Assembly: GCA_958299035.1 (NCBI GenBank)
Contig: CATQJL010000223.1
Location: 6,313,753 to 6,377,752, forward strand
Origin: Cylicocyclus nassatus
Lineage: Eukaryota > Nematoda > Chromadorea > Rhabditida > Strongylidae
DNA: 64,000 nt
Direction: 5' to 3'
Within the stretch, counting starts at the first letter, position 1. Each line of letters starts with the position of its first letter. Shown here piece after piece: positions 34,401 to 44,700 of the stretch. The notes under the pieces are model-generated. The model ran no database searches. It saw nothing but the letters and a program-made list of their open reading frames with translations, and had not been told where the DNA came from. Both the position numbers and the translations under genes were made by a program.

Positions 34401-34827
34401 AGTGCATACTCAACGAAGAAACGGCCAAATACTTCCCACATTTCCTCGCTTGTCATTTCTGCAGGAAAATTGAATAGGCTCATCAGAGTCCCGACCAAAG
34501 TGTACCTACTAGTCAACTCCGCTACGCTGTTCGCTAGTAAATAGGTGTCGGAATCCGGATAGCAGTGATCGGTTAGGCATTCTTCGCCATAGTTGAACCC
34601 AGCTCTGCTGCTAAAATTCTCTTAAATGTGTATTCTTGAAAATCAAATCGAAAAGTCACTCACACAACTTCCATCCATATTTTTTCTCCAAATTTTCTTA
34701 ACATAAATTGACGTAGAATTTCATGAAAGAAGCCATACTGCAAATATGTGAAATAGCATAAATCAAAACAAAAATTTTGGCGGTAGCAACTCAAGGCACG
34801 GCCAATCAGTCATCAAAAGCTTACCAT
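13446..34827 (-). CDS. Soluble guanylate cyclase-like protein A (H-NOX/HNOBA/cyclase), likely pseudo-cyclase
   Basis: Coding exons (minus strand): 34825-34827, 34664-34737, 34510-34610, 34352-34458, 33603-33762, 33419-33549, 33312-33372, 33137-33263, 32967-33032, 32807-32917, 32661-32709, 25701-25843, 25576-25649, 25447-25518, 23480-23619, 23326-23425, 20629-20746, 17936-18020, 17818-17889, 14307-14379, 13446-13573. They sum to 1995 nt, 664 aa, with all phases consistent and GT-AG introns. The H-NOX haem domain (1-190) has His105 in FLDNLDYFHF but YLSSH where the family has Y-x-S-x-R. The HNOBA/signalling region spans about 200-400, with YICSP and a coiled coil near 380-400. The class III cyclase domain (about 427-600) keeps the metal Asps 438 and 482 and Cys548, but has Asp478 instead of the guanine-selecting Glu, and His555/Ala559 where Asn/Arg are expected. 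Cytosolic. Probably a non-catalytic partner in a gas-sensing dimer (inference). Long introns hold MITEs. Confidence 0.85.
14074..14238. mobile_element. MITE in the gap between the last two exons of cyclase gene A (copy 1)
   Basis: Imperfect terminal inverted repeats, AGGCTGTAGCACAACGAAGG at the left against the reverse complement of TGCGCCTTCGTCATGCAGTA at the right, with a GC-rich interior including GGTGAAGATACGGCGCG. It lies in the intron 13574-14306 of gene A. A related copy is at 18054-18215. Confidence 0.65.
15610..17040. mobile_element. 1.4-kb foldback element with ~600-bp arms
   Basis: Sequence from about 15617 (GGGAACTTAGAAACCCGAGC) returns in reverse complement up to about 17030. 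The two arms of about 600 bp differ by only scattered substitutions and flank a spacer around 16220-16430. There is no ORF. It lies in the long intron 14380-17817 of cyclase gene A. Confidence 0.85.
18054..18215. mobile_element. MITE (copy 2 of the 14074-14238 family)
   Basis: It has the same arrangement as copy 1: a left end AGGTTGCTGCATGACGAATG, the inner GGTGAAGATACGCGC segment, and a right end GCGCCTTCGTCCTGCAAC. It lies in the intron just upstream of the exon at 17936-18020 of gene A. Confidence 0.65.
20784..22280. mobile_element. Mariner-like foldback element, 1.5 kb
   Basis: Ends TTAGGTTGGAAAGAAAAGAA and the reverse complement at 22280, with TA on both sides (20782-20783, 22281-22282). 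Inside, 20967-21210 recurs inverted at about 21660-21916; the two strands translate to similar strings (DKRYKQHPMQNFFLFL and DKRFEQYPMHNSFLFL), so an internal inverted duplication exists. No transposase core was found. In the intron 20747-23325 of cyclase gene A. Confidence 0.8.
22283..23306. mobile_element. Mariner-like foldback element, 1.0 kb, abutting the previous one
   Basis: Begins TTAGGTCGTTCCGAAAGTAA and ends in its reverse complement at 23306, with TA at 22281-22282 and 23307-23308. The left TA is also the right TA of the neighbouring element. Arms of about 280 bp are imperfectly inverted (left GAGCAAACCCTATAGGA near 22544, right TCCTATAGGGTTTGCTC near 23030). No coding capacity. Confidence 0.85.
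23802..24174. mobile_element. hAT-like MITE with exact 8-bp target duplication
   Basis: The 373-bp element is bounded by CAGTGGCGTACC and GGTACGCCACTG. The 8-bp GTTTGTAC occurs immediately before (23794-23801) and after (24175-24182) it. The interior has G and C runs and two versions of a short palindrome (GGCGTGGCTGACGCCACGCC and a relative). The TIR wording and duplication length are those of hAT elements. Inserted in an intron of cyclase gene A. Confidence 0.9.
24563..24706. mobile_element. hAT-like MITE, diverged copy of 5861-5994
   Basis: GGGTAGAGGAATGAATGCC on the left and GAGGTGTTCGTTCGTCTGCCC-like sequence on the right mirror the element at 5861-5994, including CACCGCCTC near one end and CGCGGAGGCG near the other. 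The flanking duplication is no longer exact. In an intron of cyclase gene A. Confidence 0.65.
26087..28008. other. Part of the long intron of gene A with no recognised feature
   Basis: This lies inside the 6.8-kb intron 25844-32660 of cyclase gene A. A 109-codon open frame (26775-27104) and others were checked but match no domain. Sequence near 27105-27170 resembles the foldback family at 37432-38066 (GATTCCAGATCTGCCTTCC) and is probably mobile-element debris. Confidence 0.35.
28009..28942 (-). mobile_element. Non-autonomous Helitron-like element, complete copy
   Basis: Read on the minus strand it starts TCTTATATATAAAGCTGAAT (from 28942) and ends GCCAGCTAG (28009). The flanking bases are A on the 5' side and T on the 3' side, the exact AT insertion site of Helitrons. 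It is 934 bp and contains two opposed arrays of the ~120-bp repeat seen in 1946-3129, meeting near 28410-28450. No ORF. Inserted in the long intron of cyclase gene A. Confidence 0.7.
28943..29972. mobile_element. Degraded foldback element related to 29977-31017
   Basis: The right end (about 29800-29972, finishing GAACACCCTG) matches the right end of the next element, and 28998-29110 matches 30166-30265. The left terminus is lost. Its core is an inverted repeat, 29284-29380 against 29630-29748. Confidence 0.55.
29977..31017. mobile_element. Mariner/Tc1-like MITE with ~40-bp terminal inverted repeats
   Basis: Starts CAGGGTGTCCGTAAAGTATG and ends in the reverse complement at 31017; the match extends about 40 bases. 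TA flanks both ends. The arms remain inverted-similar for about 150 bp (GGTACCGTTTTGTA against its complement). The 1041-bp element has no transposase. It sits in the long intron of cyclase gene A. Confidence 0.85.
31785..31900. repeat. GCA/TGC-rich low-complexity hairpin region
   Basis: Dense TGCA steps in GATGCAGTTGCATTGCAGTG and the following bases give overlapping self-complementary segments. No protein-coding signal in context; intronic in gene A. Confidence 0.5.
32078..32441. mobile_element. Foldback element, family TTAAAGGCAGCGTCC, copy 1
   Basis: About 364 bp whose halves are near-perfect inverted copies: TTAAAGGCAGCGTCCAGGCA at the left, its complement at the right, with CTATGGGG and TTTGGGGCCCTAA segments inside the arms. 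Directly left of it is an extra half-end, so 32062-32097 is itself a perfect palindrome. Copy 2 is at 33891-34253. It lies at the edge of the long intron of gene A. Confidence 0.85.
33891..34253. mobile_element. Foldback element, family TTAAAGGCAGCGTCC, copy 2
   Basis: Same length and internal order as copy 1, with inverted halves and more substitutions. It occupies most of the intron 33763-34351 of cyclase gene A, an intron that in gene B is also enlarged (44414-44905) but contains different sequence. Confidence 0.85.
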
Positions 34828-35485
34828 TTCTTGAAAATGTACTGGTTTTAAACTAATCTCGGACGGAACCAAAGATAAGATTTTACTTTATTCTAGCACG
34901 CAAGATTTCAATTCTGATGTTGTTTTTTGAAGCCAAAAGAATTTTCAAGAGACTTGAATGCATAATTTCGCAGCAGTGAATATGCAGATTCATGTAAGCA
35001 ATAAGACAAAAATACTAAATTTCACGCATCATTTTTTTTCGAATCTTGGCATAGTGTCAATTACGTTTTATGATGTTGAGCTTTCCAAGATTGTTAGTTA
35101 TTCTTCTTCTTCCTTTATTGTCAGTACAGTAAGAATCAGTGCGGTCTACCTTTCGGTGGAGATCGGCTTGTCAATGGCCCGTAGTAAACCCCCGGAGGCG
35201 GGGTTTTGACAGGCCGCAGCGAATTTTGCAGGCCGAAATATATGCAACGTCGAGTCGCAGCCTTGACTCATCCGGTATAAAGGCCATAAAGAGTGGCACT
35301 CTATCTCTGCTATGGCTGACATCATTGAGAATTTTTACGACGATCGTTTTTGCTTTCCCAAGAGATAACTATTTGCTTGTGCGATTTGGAAGGCCTGCTA
35401 AAGTGATGCGGATCTGAGGGCTCATCAGAAGACACTGTTTTTGCTGGATATGACATGTTTCGAATAATGCTAAGTTTTATTCGAA

Positions 35486-36170
35486 TCAGGCGTGCAGAGG
35501 GCAGGTGTCAAATAAATTTTTGTTGTTGGGTTTTCTGAACCAGCTGGTTCTGCATTCTCCTTTGCACAAGCAAATCTGAACGTTTAGAAAAGGCAGCCAT
35601 CCCTGCTTAGGCGTTTCTCTTGTAAATTTGATGTCAACCGTTTGATTATCTAGTATGTCAAAACATAGGTCCGTCTCGGCTTGCGTGGGGCGAACGATGA
35701 GTGTGCCATCGAAATACCTCAAGCAAAGGATAGGCTTTTGGTTGAAAATGGGTTCTTTTATCTTTGACGCAAATGCAATCGCTAAGATAGGTGCCAACGG
35801 TTCATTGCTCCATTTGAGCCCCATTTGTTTGCAATATTGTCATGACAATGAAAACCGAGCATCCTAAACATTCTTTCAACAATGCCATGACTTGTTGAAT
35901 TCTCAAACCGTAGAAATTGATGCTGTTGCTTTTTTCGGAAATTCGAAAACAGCTTGCAAAGCATTTGAGTTCAAGACATTTGTAGAGAGCGAGGTGAGTC
36001 AAAAGATTTAACGACGTCATTCTCACCGAATTTAGTATTTTTCAAATGGTCAGACATATAGCAATAACTGCGTTAAGATCAGATTGAGTAACCACGATAT
36101 CCCTTACGTGAGACCATCGACGTTGCTTATGATAGGGCGAACTTGTAGTCTAAAGGATTTTGTGAGTAAA
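35486..36170 (-). pseudogene. Penelope-like element reverse transcriptase remnant
   Basis: The 112-aa frame 35486-35824 aligns with the middle of the intact Penelope RT at 47078-49741: PLAPILAIAF for RLAPVLAICF, LRYFDG for the catalytic RYIDD, and GWLPFLN for GWLPYLN. Upstream to about 36170, in shifted frames with stops, come the expected earlier blocks (RPIIS-like and VVKSFD for VVESFD). The catalytic Asp pair is destroyed and the frame is broken, so it is dead. Confidence 0.8.
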
Positions 36171-36188
36171 GAAGTCGGATGTTAACAA

Positions 36189-37110
36189 CAGGGTGGCCAA
36201 AAAGTATGGGCGTCACATTTTTCGTTTAGTGATTTTTCATAGCAAACAAAATTCTGTAAGATTATCTTTGCATGTTAAAAACACAGGCGTCTTAGTGTGT
36301 TACTCCTGCAAGACTAGGTTCCTCGGAGGTTATTCCTCGGACAGCGCTCTACAGAACCTCAGGTCTTAGAATCTATTCGATTAATAATCGTGTTATTTCA
36401 ACGGATTCGCAATGGGTATATTTTTCAAGTAGCATTTTTGACGCATCAACTTCAAGGTAAGCTTCCTGCACGTGCATAAGGTTTCAGCAGCTTACCTTGA
36501 AGTTGATGCGTCAAAAATGCTACTTGAAAAATATACCCATTGCGAATCCGTTGAAATAACCCGATTATTAATCGAATAGATTCTAAGACCTGAGGTTCTG
36601 TAGAGCGCTATCCGAGGAATAACCCAGTTCCGTAACAGCAAAAAAATCTCCTATCCAAAATAAGATACGGTACCATAAATATGTGTTAACTGAACGCGCC
36701 GCAGCGCCTTTCAAGAGGAAGTAGACTTGGGGGTCCCGTTTGCATCAGAAAACTTCAGTTCGCGTATAGGGCTTATCAAACTGAGTGTCGTTTGCACCGG
36801 CATCTCCATCTTCGCGCTGGACTCTGCGTCTCTTCCGCAGGGCTGCTCTCTGAGCACTTTCCCAGGGCGAGCGTGGAAAAGGCGGAGCATCAATCGATTG
36901 GAAGTGATTAGGGAGCATGTACGAAGAGACGCAGAGCCCAGCGCGAAGATGGAGATGCTGGTGCAAACGACACTCAATTTGAAAAGCCCTATAATTTCCA
37001 CTTATGTTAATGTAGAGACTATCCATAAGCTACAGGCATATTAGCCGCCATGATAGATGATTCCAGAAAAAATATATTATATGTTGTAACCATACTTAAC
37101 GGCCACCCTG
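36189..37110. mobile_element. Tc1/mariner-like element holding two nested palindromes
   Basis: CAGGGTGGCCAAAAAGTATG at 36189 and the complement of CAGGGTGGCCGTTAAGTATG at 37110 form the ends; TA follows the right end. Inside are two separate foldbacks: 36327-36624 (arms about 130 bp, almost perfect, spacer about 35 bp) and 36766-36988 (arms about 57 bp). No transposase. Confidence 0.75.
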
Positions 37111-37431
37111 TAGTGTTTTGAACTCGCCCCTTCCTTACAAATGTGTGGATTCTAGTATAACTAAAAAGGTAAGCAAGTTCCATCACACTAAACGACGAGC
37201 AGTGGTTTGACATGCTGTCAGAGTGATGAGCGTACACTATACTATCGCTGAAGGTAGGTCTACCGTTGAAGTGATCTATTGCATGCATTGACTCGCTTCT
37301 AGGTCTTGACATAACAATCTCCGCCAAAACGTAGGCCATACTGATTGTTGAGAGTACTGACAATAAGGGAAGGAAGTACCAATCTTGGAAAGCACATCAT
37401 ATAACAATTCTAGATCTTTTTGTTTCTTACA

Positions 37432-38066
37432 AGGGAACGATCCCAACTTAAGGTGGCAATTTGGAAAAAACCGCATACTATTAGATGCGTCTTGATGAGC
37501 TGATTCCAAATCTACCTTCCATATCTGCGACAACGTTATCTGGAAGAAGTTATGAAAGGTTAAAAATGTGAAGTAACGGGGGTTTTGATGCGTAATTTGC
37601 TTTAAAATCCAACTTGGAAGTGCACGATTAGCCTCATATTGAGTGTACTGATTTCACGGAATGCTCATATTCAAAAGAAACGCAAATAAATGTTTTTGAT
37701 CAGCTAAAAAGCAACTAAAGTTCTTTGGTAAAAGCTATGAGCAATGAAAAGTCCAAATTTGGCAAATATACATAGCAATACCTAAAGATTAGTTGTTCAA
37801 AAACACTTAATTGTGTTTCTTTAGAGTGTGAGCATTCCTTGAAAACAGTACACTCAATATCATGCTAGTCATATACTCCCAAGTTGGATTTTGAAGCGAA
37901 TTATGCACTAAAAGCCCCGTTACTTCACGTCTTTAACCTTTCATAACTTCTTCCAAATAACGTTGTCGCAGATATGGAAGGTAGATTTGGAATCAGCTCT
38001 TCAAGACGTATCTAATGATATGCGGTTTATTCCAATTCGCCACCTTAAGTTGGGATCGATCCCTTG
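37432..38066. mobile_element. Foldback element with ~260-bp arms
   Basis: GATCCCAACTTAAGGTGGCA at about 37440 recurs in reverse complement near 38055, and the arms continue through CAAATCTACCTTCCATATCTG and its complement with few mismatches. The spacer is about 110 bp. No ORF. Intergenic between the two cyclase genes. Confidence 0.8.
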
Positions 38067-38741
38067 TTAGTTCTCTTGGATTTCTGCTATCCCACTTCAT
38101 CGTGGAATAGCGTATAGAGGTACTCATTGTGCGCCCTATACTTCATTCTCCTGAGACACCGTCCTCACAGAGCGGAGGACGTTGAGATTACGATGCCGTC
38201 AGGGGACCACTTTGGACAAATATCCAAGTTGCGCTGGAAAGGGAGCTTCCGAAAAGGGAAGTTGCTTCTCAAGGGGGGGGGGAGGGGGAGAGGCGCTCGG
38301 CAATGGTTTCTCCGCCCCCGTCCGCTCCACCCACTCGCGGACTGCTCCCTGACGTGTTCTTACATGGAAAGCACTGTTGAGACCCACACTGTTCAAATGG
38401 TCTGTATTCTCGGCGGACTAGCGCTGATTATTCGTTCACTCGTATCAAGATACGGTTTAAAAAAGAAATTATTTCGGGGTTTTGGATAGTTTCATAACCC
38501 GAAATGGCCACAGAAAGGCTCGACAGGGATAATAACATAAAAAATTGCATGGTGCCCTCGATGTCCCATCCGCTTCTTGTTTCCTTAACTTTTTTCTAGC
38601 ACGGAGTGGGAGTTCCAGGTTAGGATTGCTTTTGTGAACCTTTAGTTAACAATTTATTGACTGCAATGTCCCTTCAAGGGGATAGTTGAGAGATCAAAAA
38701 AAAGACAAAAACAGAGGTAGGCGAGCAGATGTTCGTCTTAA

Positions 38742-41700
38742 TTAGGAAATGCTGCACGTTTTCGACTTTTCTGCCACAGGTGGTAAAATGACAGTTTGTT
38801 GTTGTTCGGATACAGGCATTCCCGTCTCCAGTTCTTCGTATCCATCGATAGTGTTCTTGTCTACATCTAAAGTAATTAATTTATTGAAACAATTGATCTG
38901 TTTAACTTCTAGAGAGGTAATTATCATTGTCCCGAGCTTACTGGGCGCCCGTCGCCTGATCGGGCGCCTATCTATAATGATAGAACAGCGCCCAATCTGA
39001 GGTCGCGCATTCATTGAATACCACCCCAGTGTAGGAAGCTTTTTCTTACCTCTTTCCCTGTCTATTATCTCCCAAACACTTTTCTTCGTGCTTCTTACTA
39101 GAAAATATGTCTCCACATCGCCCTAAAAACGTATAAAGCGGACTACAAAAATTTCCATAAAGTGCTACCGTTACCTTTCCCTTAATGAAAACTCGTCCTC
39201 GACTGGTAAATTCAAATCTTCCTGTTTGTGTGGCGTGTTTATAGGTTTTCTCACTGCAGTGTATTTTTCCAGGTAAACTACACTTTTCCAGTCTGGATGC
39301 CATGCTGACAGTATCGCCAAACAGACAGTATCTAGAACATCTCGATTCTGCCAAGTTTTAAGCTGCGTCCAGAGTCATCGTGCGTGAAAACAGCGCCCGT
39401 GCCATGCTAGCGCCATGCTAGTGCCGAAACCCACTGCACGCATCCTGTATTGATCGACTGATGCTCCGGCACGGCACCAGCACGGCGTTGGCATTTTGCG
39501 GCGCGGACGATTCTGAACGTAGTCTTAGTAGGCGCTACAAATACCTTGGCATTTTTACAGCGACAACTCCGGCAACTAATGGTCCTGAATGGATTCCGAT
39601 GCGGATTTGGAGGGGTTTCTTGCCAATAGGATCGAAAACTGACCGCGCTTCCCATACCATACCTTGAATAGAAAAACAGTTTCCTTTAATGGCTGTACTT
39701 TTAGCAAGAGAAGTAAGCATATAGGAACTTCATGGCAAGCAGATTAAGATAGTACTTCTATGAGAGACAGAAAACTGTCAGAAGGATGAAAGCGCGTCTA
39801 TTATGAGAGACGCAGACAACGTCCACAACTACGCCTGTCTCTGCGTGCGATGAATCACCTATACTGTTGTCATATTTTTAGTGAAGAAAAGCGTTAGAAC
39901 TCACCAATTGCCACATGACAAATCATTTCCGCATGTTCGGAGAGTTGTTCAGGTATGCCTCCAACTGTCAAGTAACTGTCTCCTACAGTTTCCACTTTGT
40001 ACACCTGAAGAAGAGGAACATTATTTTTTAAGTAGTCATCACATTTTTAGGTATTTCAAACCTTGTGCATGACCACTAAACGATCGAAACGATGAAACAG
40101 TTCGTTCAGCATTTGAACAATGTCCTTAGGTTGCGAATGTGGTAGTATAGACTGGAAATTTGGCACATCCGTAAACATTACTGTGGCTTGCTCGTACTGG
40201 CCTAAAAAAACATTTGATTTTGAAAGAGCTGGTAATTCAAGCGTTTATGGTTTGAAAGCAGTGACTCGGCAAAATCGAACATCTCGAAATTTTCATATGG
40301 AATGATGCATGCACCCCAAACACGACAATGGAGCAGGTCCGAGCGCACAGCATGCAACCCCTGTCTAAAACATTGCCCTTAAACCCGTACGCGTCGCGAT
40401 ATCCCTCACGCCGTCGAGGCGCCATGCCGCAATGCTATGAACATGAGGGTCCGACAACGACTCTGCGTCTCTAACCATGGCGGGAAGCGTTCCACTCATC
40501 CAAATTCAAAATAAGGAGGTTTGAAAAATGCTGGTTTTCGCCATTTTCTCGCTCTAAAAAGTGGATTTCCGGAATCAGAGGAATCAGCGCGTCGGATTAG
40601 CGGAAAACCAAAAAGTCGAGGATTTGAAGAGCCACTGCCTTTAAAAAAGGCAAAAGCAAGGGGAAGGGCCGTTTCGCACGACAGTACTCTGCACCACTCT
40701 ACTTGACTTGTCTGACGCGCCGCGATTGCGGTCCTGTACGGAAATGCTGCGACAGCATACGTTCATGTAAAGCAGCCTACACTGAAAATCTTCACACTCA
40801 CAAGCTTCAATGTGCTCTCCGTTCATCAGCTGATTGGCTATTGGTAGTGGAAGCATGTCTTTGAGAATCAAATCTGCAAACTAAAATTGACTTCCATTTT
40901 TTCCCAAAGTATAAAGCTACCATACCGGTTTTCTGTTTTTCAGCTTCAAGTTCTTTTGCCATGCTCTCCAGTTGCTCATTGTTGGCCTCTAACTGGAGGC
41001 TAAAAGCCAAAATCTTTGTTTTCTAAATGGGTTAAAGATTTTGTACATACTTCACTTCAACATCGGTGAGACGTTGTTGATTGAGAAGTATGAGGTCTCT
41101 AGTGGCGTCGTGCAAAGGCATCGCTGTCAGTCGCATTCCAAATTGCATAAGTTCAGGAATTGAAGTAACATATGGTGAACAGATGTAGATAAGCATCTAA
41201 AATTAAGAATAGTACGGATTTATTGCATTTAGCAATTTTGGGAAGATTTGAGCGTTTTCTCGATCATATTAAGTTGTCCTGAAAGTTTTGTCGGTTTTTT
41301 CAAACGGCTATGAAACCGCGCACAATGAAGAACTGAACGGGTTTCAACATGCATCCGATGCAGCTTTTCCTTCTCTTTCTTACGGATACATTCTCGAACC
41401 ATACTCTTGTATGCTTTTTTGATAATTGCCAAAACTCCCCACCCGTCAGTTTTATCTGCTCATAGTTGGGCTAATTTTTGAAAATTTCATTCCAAAGTTT
41501 CGGAAAAGGTTAAGCATGGATAAAATAGACCAATTCTCGGGTTACAAGGAACTACCTTTAGATCCTACTAACCTGCTGTTCTTAGCTTCAAAAAATTATT
41601 TCTGCGAAGGTCTCGATTTTCTCAAAGTCTCGATTTTTCTCAAAACACGCAACTGCAGCTACGAAAGCTTTTAAAGTTTCTGCAAATTAGAACAGGATTC

Positions 41701-44700
41701 TTATCAAACATCGTTTAGGCAACATAACCAAGTTTGATTTGGTAGATCAGAGAGCAAATATAGCTGCTAGAAAGAGGATAAAATTCTGAGTCAAATGGTA
41801 CCTAAGTCTCCCATGGATTGATGTTCTGTGAGTTTTAGTGAGCAACGGAAAAAACGGACAGAACTTTCGAGACAACCTAAAGAAGAAGAGAACGCTGGAA
41901 CAGTCGGAAGCCATTTATTTCAACAGGATAAGAAACGGGGAATTTTTCATGAACCCGAACATGTATATCCATGTACATACCGCAGAAAACTTGCTTTTTG
42001 AAATAAACTTACCCGTAGTTTTTCTTTCTCAAACGACCAATATTTTGACCACCTCAGATAAATGCCTCAAATTCTGCATGAAACGCTCTCGGACATTGAT
42101 TAAGTGTCTTCACTGATGGTTTATTTTTTAAGGTATGAAACTGTGACCCATCGTGCACCTGCCGCCGTGATCGCTGCGTATGACGCGCGGGTTCGCTAAA
42201 GTGTCGCAGCACTGCGAATTTGCGTTGCCGCCTGAATCATGTACTAAACGAGATTCCTACTACAAAAGATTTTTCTGAGGGCTATGAAGATCGCTGTGAT
42301 CACATGAAAAACTTTTAGATGTTATCAGATATTTCGTCGTTTTTGCCAACTTCCTCTAATCTGCTACAGAACTTGCGACTGTGAACAACGAGCGACTCTT
42401 ATAACTTTTAGTTTAGGTTTTTCCCTTTAGTGTACATAGTAGATTGGATCCTCAACCTACGCAGTCTTTGGGACATTATCTCCATGTTCCACGCAGATTT
42501 TAACAATCATCTCCATTTTGTTGAAGGTGCCTATTTATTCGAAAAATTTCTTGCTGCCCTTCCCTGAAAATTCCCGGTCCGTTCGTTGGTGTTTTGTTTC
42601 CAATGCCTCGTATAATAATATCAAGCAAGCTAGGGCGGACCGGGAATTTTCAGGGAAGGGCAGCATAAAATCTGCGTGTAACATGGAGATAATGTCCCAA
42701 AGACTGCGTAGGTTGATGATTCAATCTGCTATGTACAGTAAAGGGAAAAAATCTAAACTGAAAGTTATAAGAGTCGCTCGTTGGTCATAATCGCAAGTTC
42801 TGTAGCAGATTAAAGGAAGTTGGCAAAAACGGCGAAATATCTGATAACATCCAAAAGTTTTTCATGTGATCACAGCGATCTTCATAGCCCTTAGAAAAAT
42901 CTTTTGTAGTAGGAATCTCGTTTAGTACATGATAGGCGGCAACGCAAATTCGCAGTGCTGCGACACTTTAGCGAACCCGCGCGTCATACGCAGCGATCAC
43001 GGCGGCAGGTGCACGATGGGTCACAGTGTCATACCTTAAAAAATAAACCATCAGTGAAGACATTTAATCAATGTCCGAGAGCGTTTCATGCAGAATTTGA
43101 GGCATTTGTCTGAGGTGGTCAAAATAAAAAAAATGGCAATTTGGAAGAAACATGGAAATGGTAGGGTGGGGAAGAAAGACTACGAGTGGGTTTATTTAGA
43201 AAATAAAGTCTCCTGTGCCAGGATATAAAGATTTCCTGTTTCTTCTCCTCTTGGAAAATAGCCTCAGACTGATTTTCCGAATAATCTTAATTTTTATCTT
43301 TTGCCTGGATAATAGACTTTTTGAGATAACTATGAACCTGTTTAGGTCCAAACTTACTTTGCTATCGCTAAGTAGCATCATTTGCCCTTTCAACTTCAGA
43401 TGATGCCCATGATGAAACGCCGCCGCAGCGCTAGTACCAGTTGAGCTGAAATCATTTTCCCAAAAAATGATAAGAGAATTATGGTTTATTATCTCACCTA
43501 TCACCTTGTTCACGTTGATTACGCATATCTGTAGGTGAAGTTCTCACTTGCAATACAAAAACTGCATTGATAAAATTGCAAATATTGTCAAAATCGAAGG
43601 GGATTTGAGGTCTGAAGGGGTTGAAAATTTCTTATGGAAAGGAGTTTTTTGAAGTCAACTTACCTGTTCACTTCGAAAATTCGCATTATAGGCGTCCCCA
43701 CTGCCAAGAGCTCTTTCGGGATATGATTACTGAGCATTTTTATGAGAAGAAAAAAATCAAAAATTGGTTTTTTTCACTTACGCCAATTCCTTCCCAGTTT
43801 GCACGAGACGACAATGTTCATCGATAATGACATGATAGGGTAATGCTGTGCAGAACTCGAGAGCATTCATTTTTAACGACTGATCCAAATATTCTAAGAT
43901 TATCGATTGTATTGATTGGCATCTTAAATTAGTGGCAATGTCAAGACAAACCTGTAGCATTCAGTGATCCATTGGTTAATGCCTCAGTGCTAGCACCGCG
44001 GCTTTGATCGGCGATCTAGATATAGGTGGGATTGCTATAATTGGAATCAATCAATATATCGATTAATTACCTTGATGAGAAAAATCACATGCTCCTCTAT
44101 ACGTTCACCACTATTCATCTGAACGCTACGTTGAGTTCTGCCGGTAACGCTTAAAGTGACTTCTATGTCAAACACTCGTCGTGCTACTTCACGCAGAACG
44201 CCTAAACAAGGTGGTAGGGTCCTGCACGGAACTCCGGATTCTCATGAGCGTACCTTTAACAATCGGATATAGCCCAGGACGGCCAGTAAAATAGTGCAGG
44301 GTGATCGTTCCGTCAGAATTTTCTTCACAACGAAAAGATGGACCACGAAGATTTGCTTTGTACACGACATGGTCAATAAAATAGTGAAGCGAATCGAGAT
44401 TGTCTAGAAAACCCTGCAAAAATCTTCGAAGGAGACTTTCACCAAGTTTGGTTTTCAAATTTTTGTAATTCCCTCCCTTTTTATTTGGATCAAAGCGAGG
44501 TTAAAATAGCACAAGATTTCTCAAAAACCGCTTTCTTCTGCAGGTCTTTTCTTGACAAGCGCGGACGAGTTCAACGCGAAGCAGATCCCGTCAGATGCAA
44601 GCAAGACGCGTTTTGACATGGCAATCACAGTCGCTAACAGTATGCGTATCGATTGGGCTTTGCCACATCAAAAGCGTCAACGGAAAATGCTGGATGGGCG

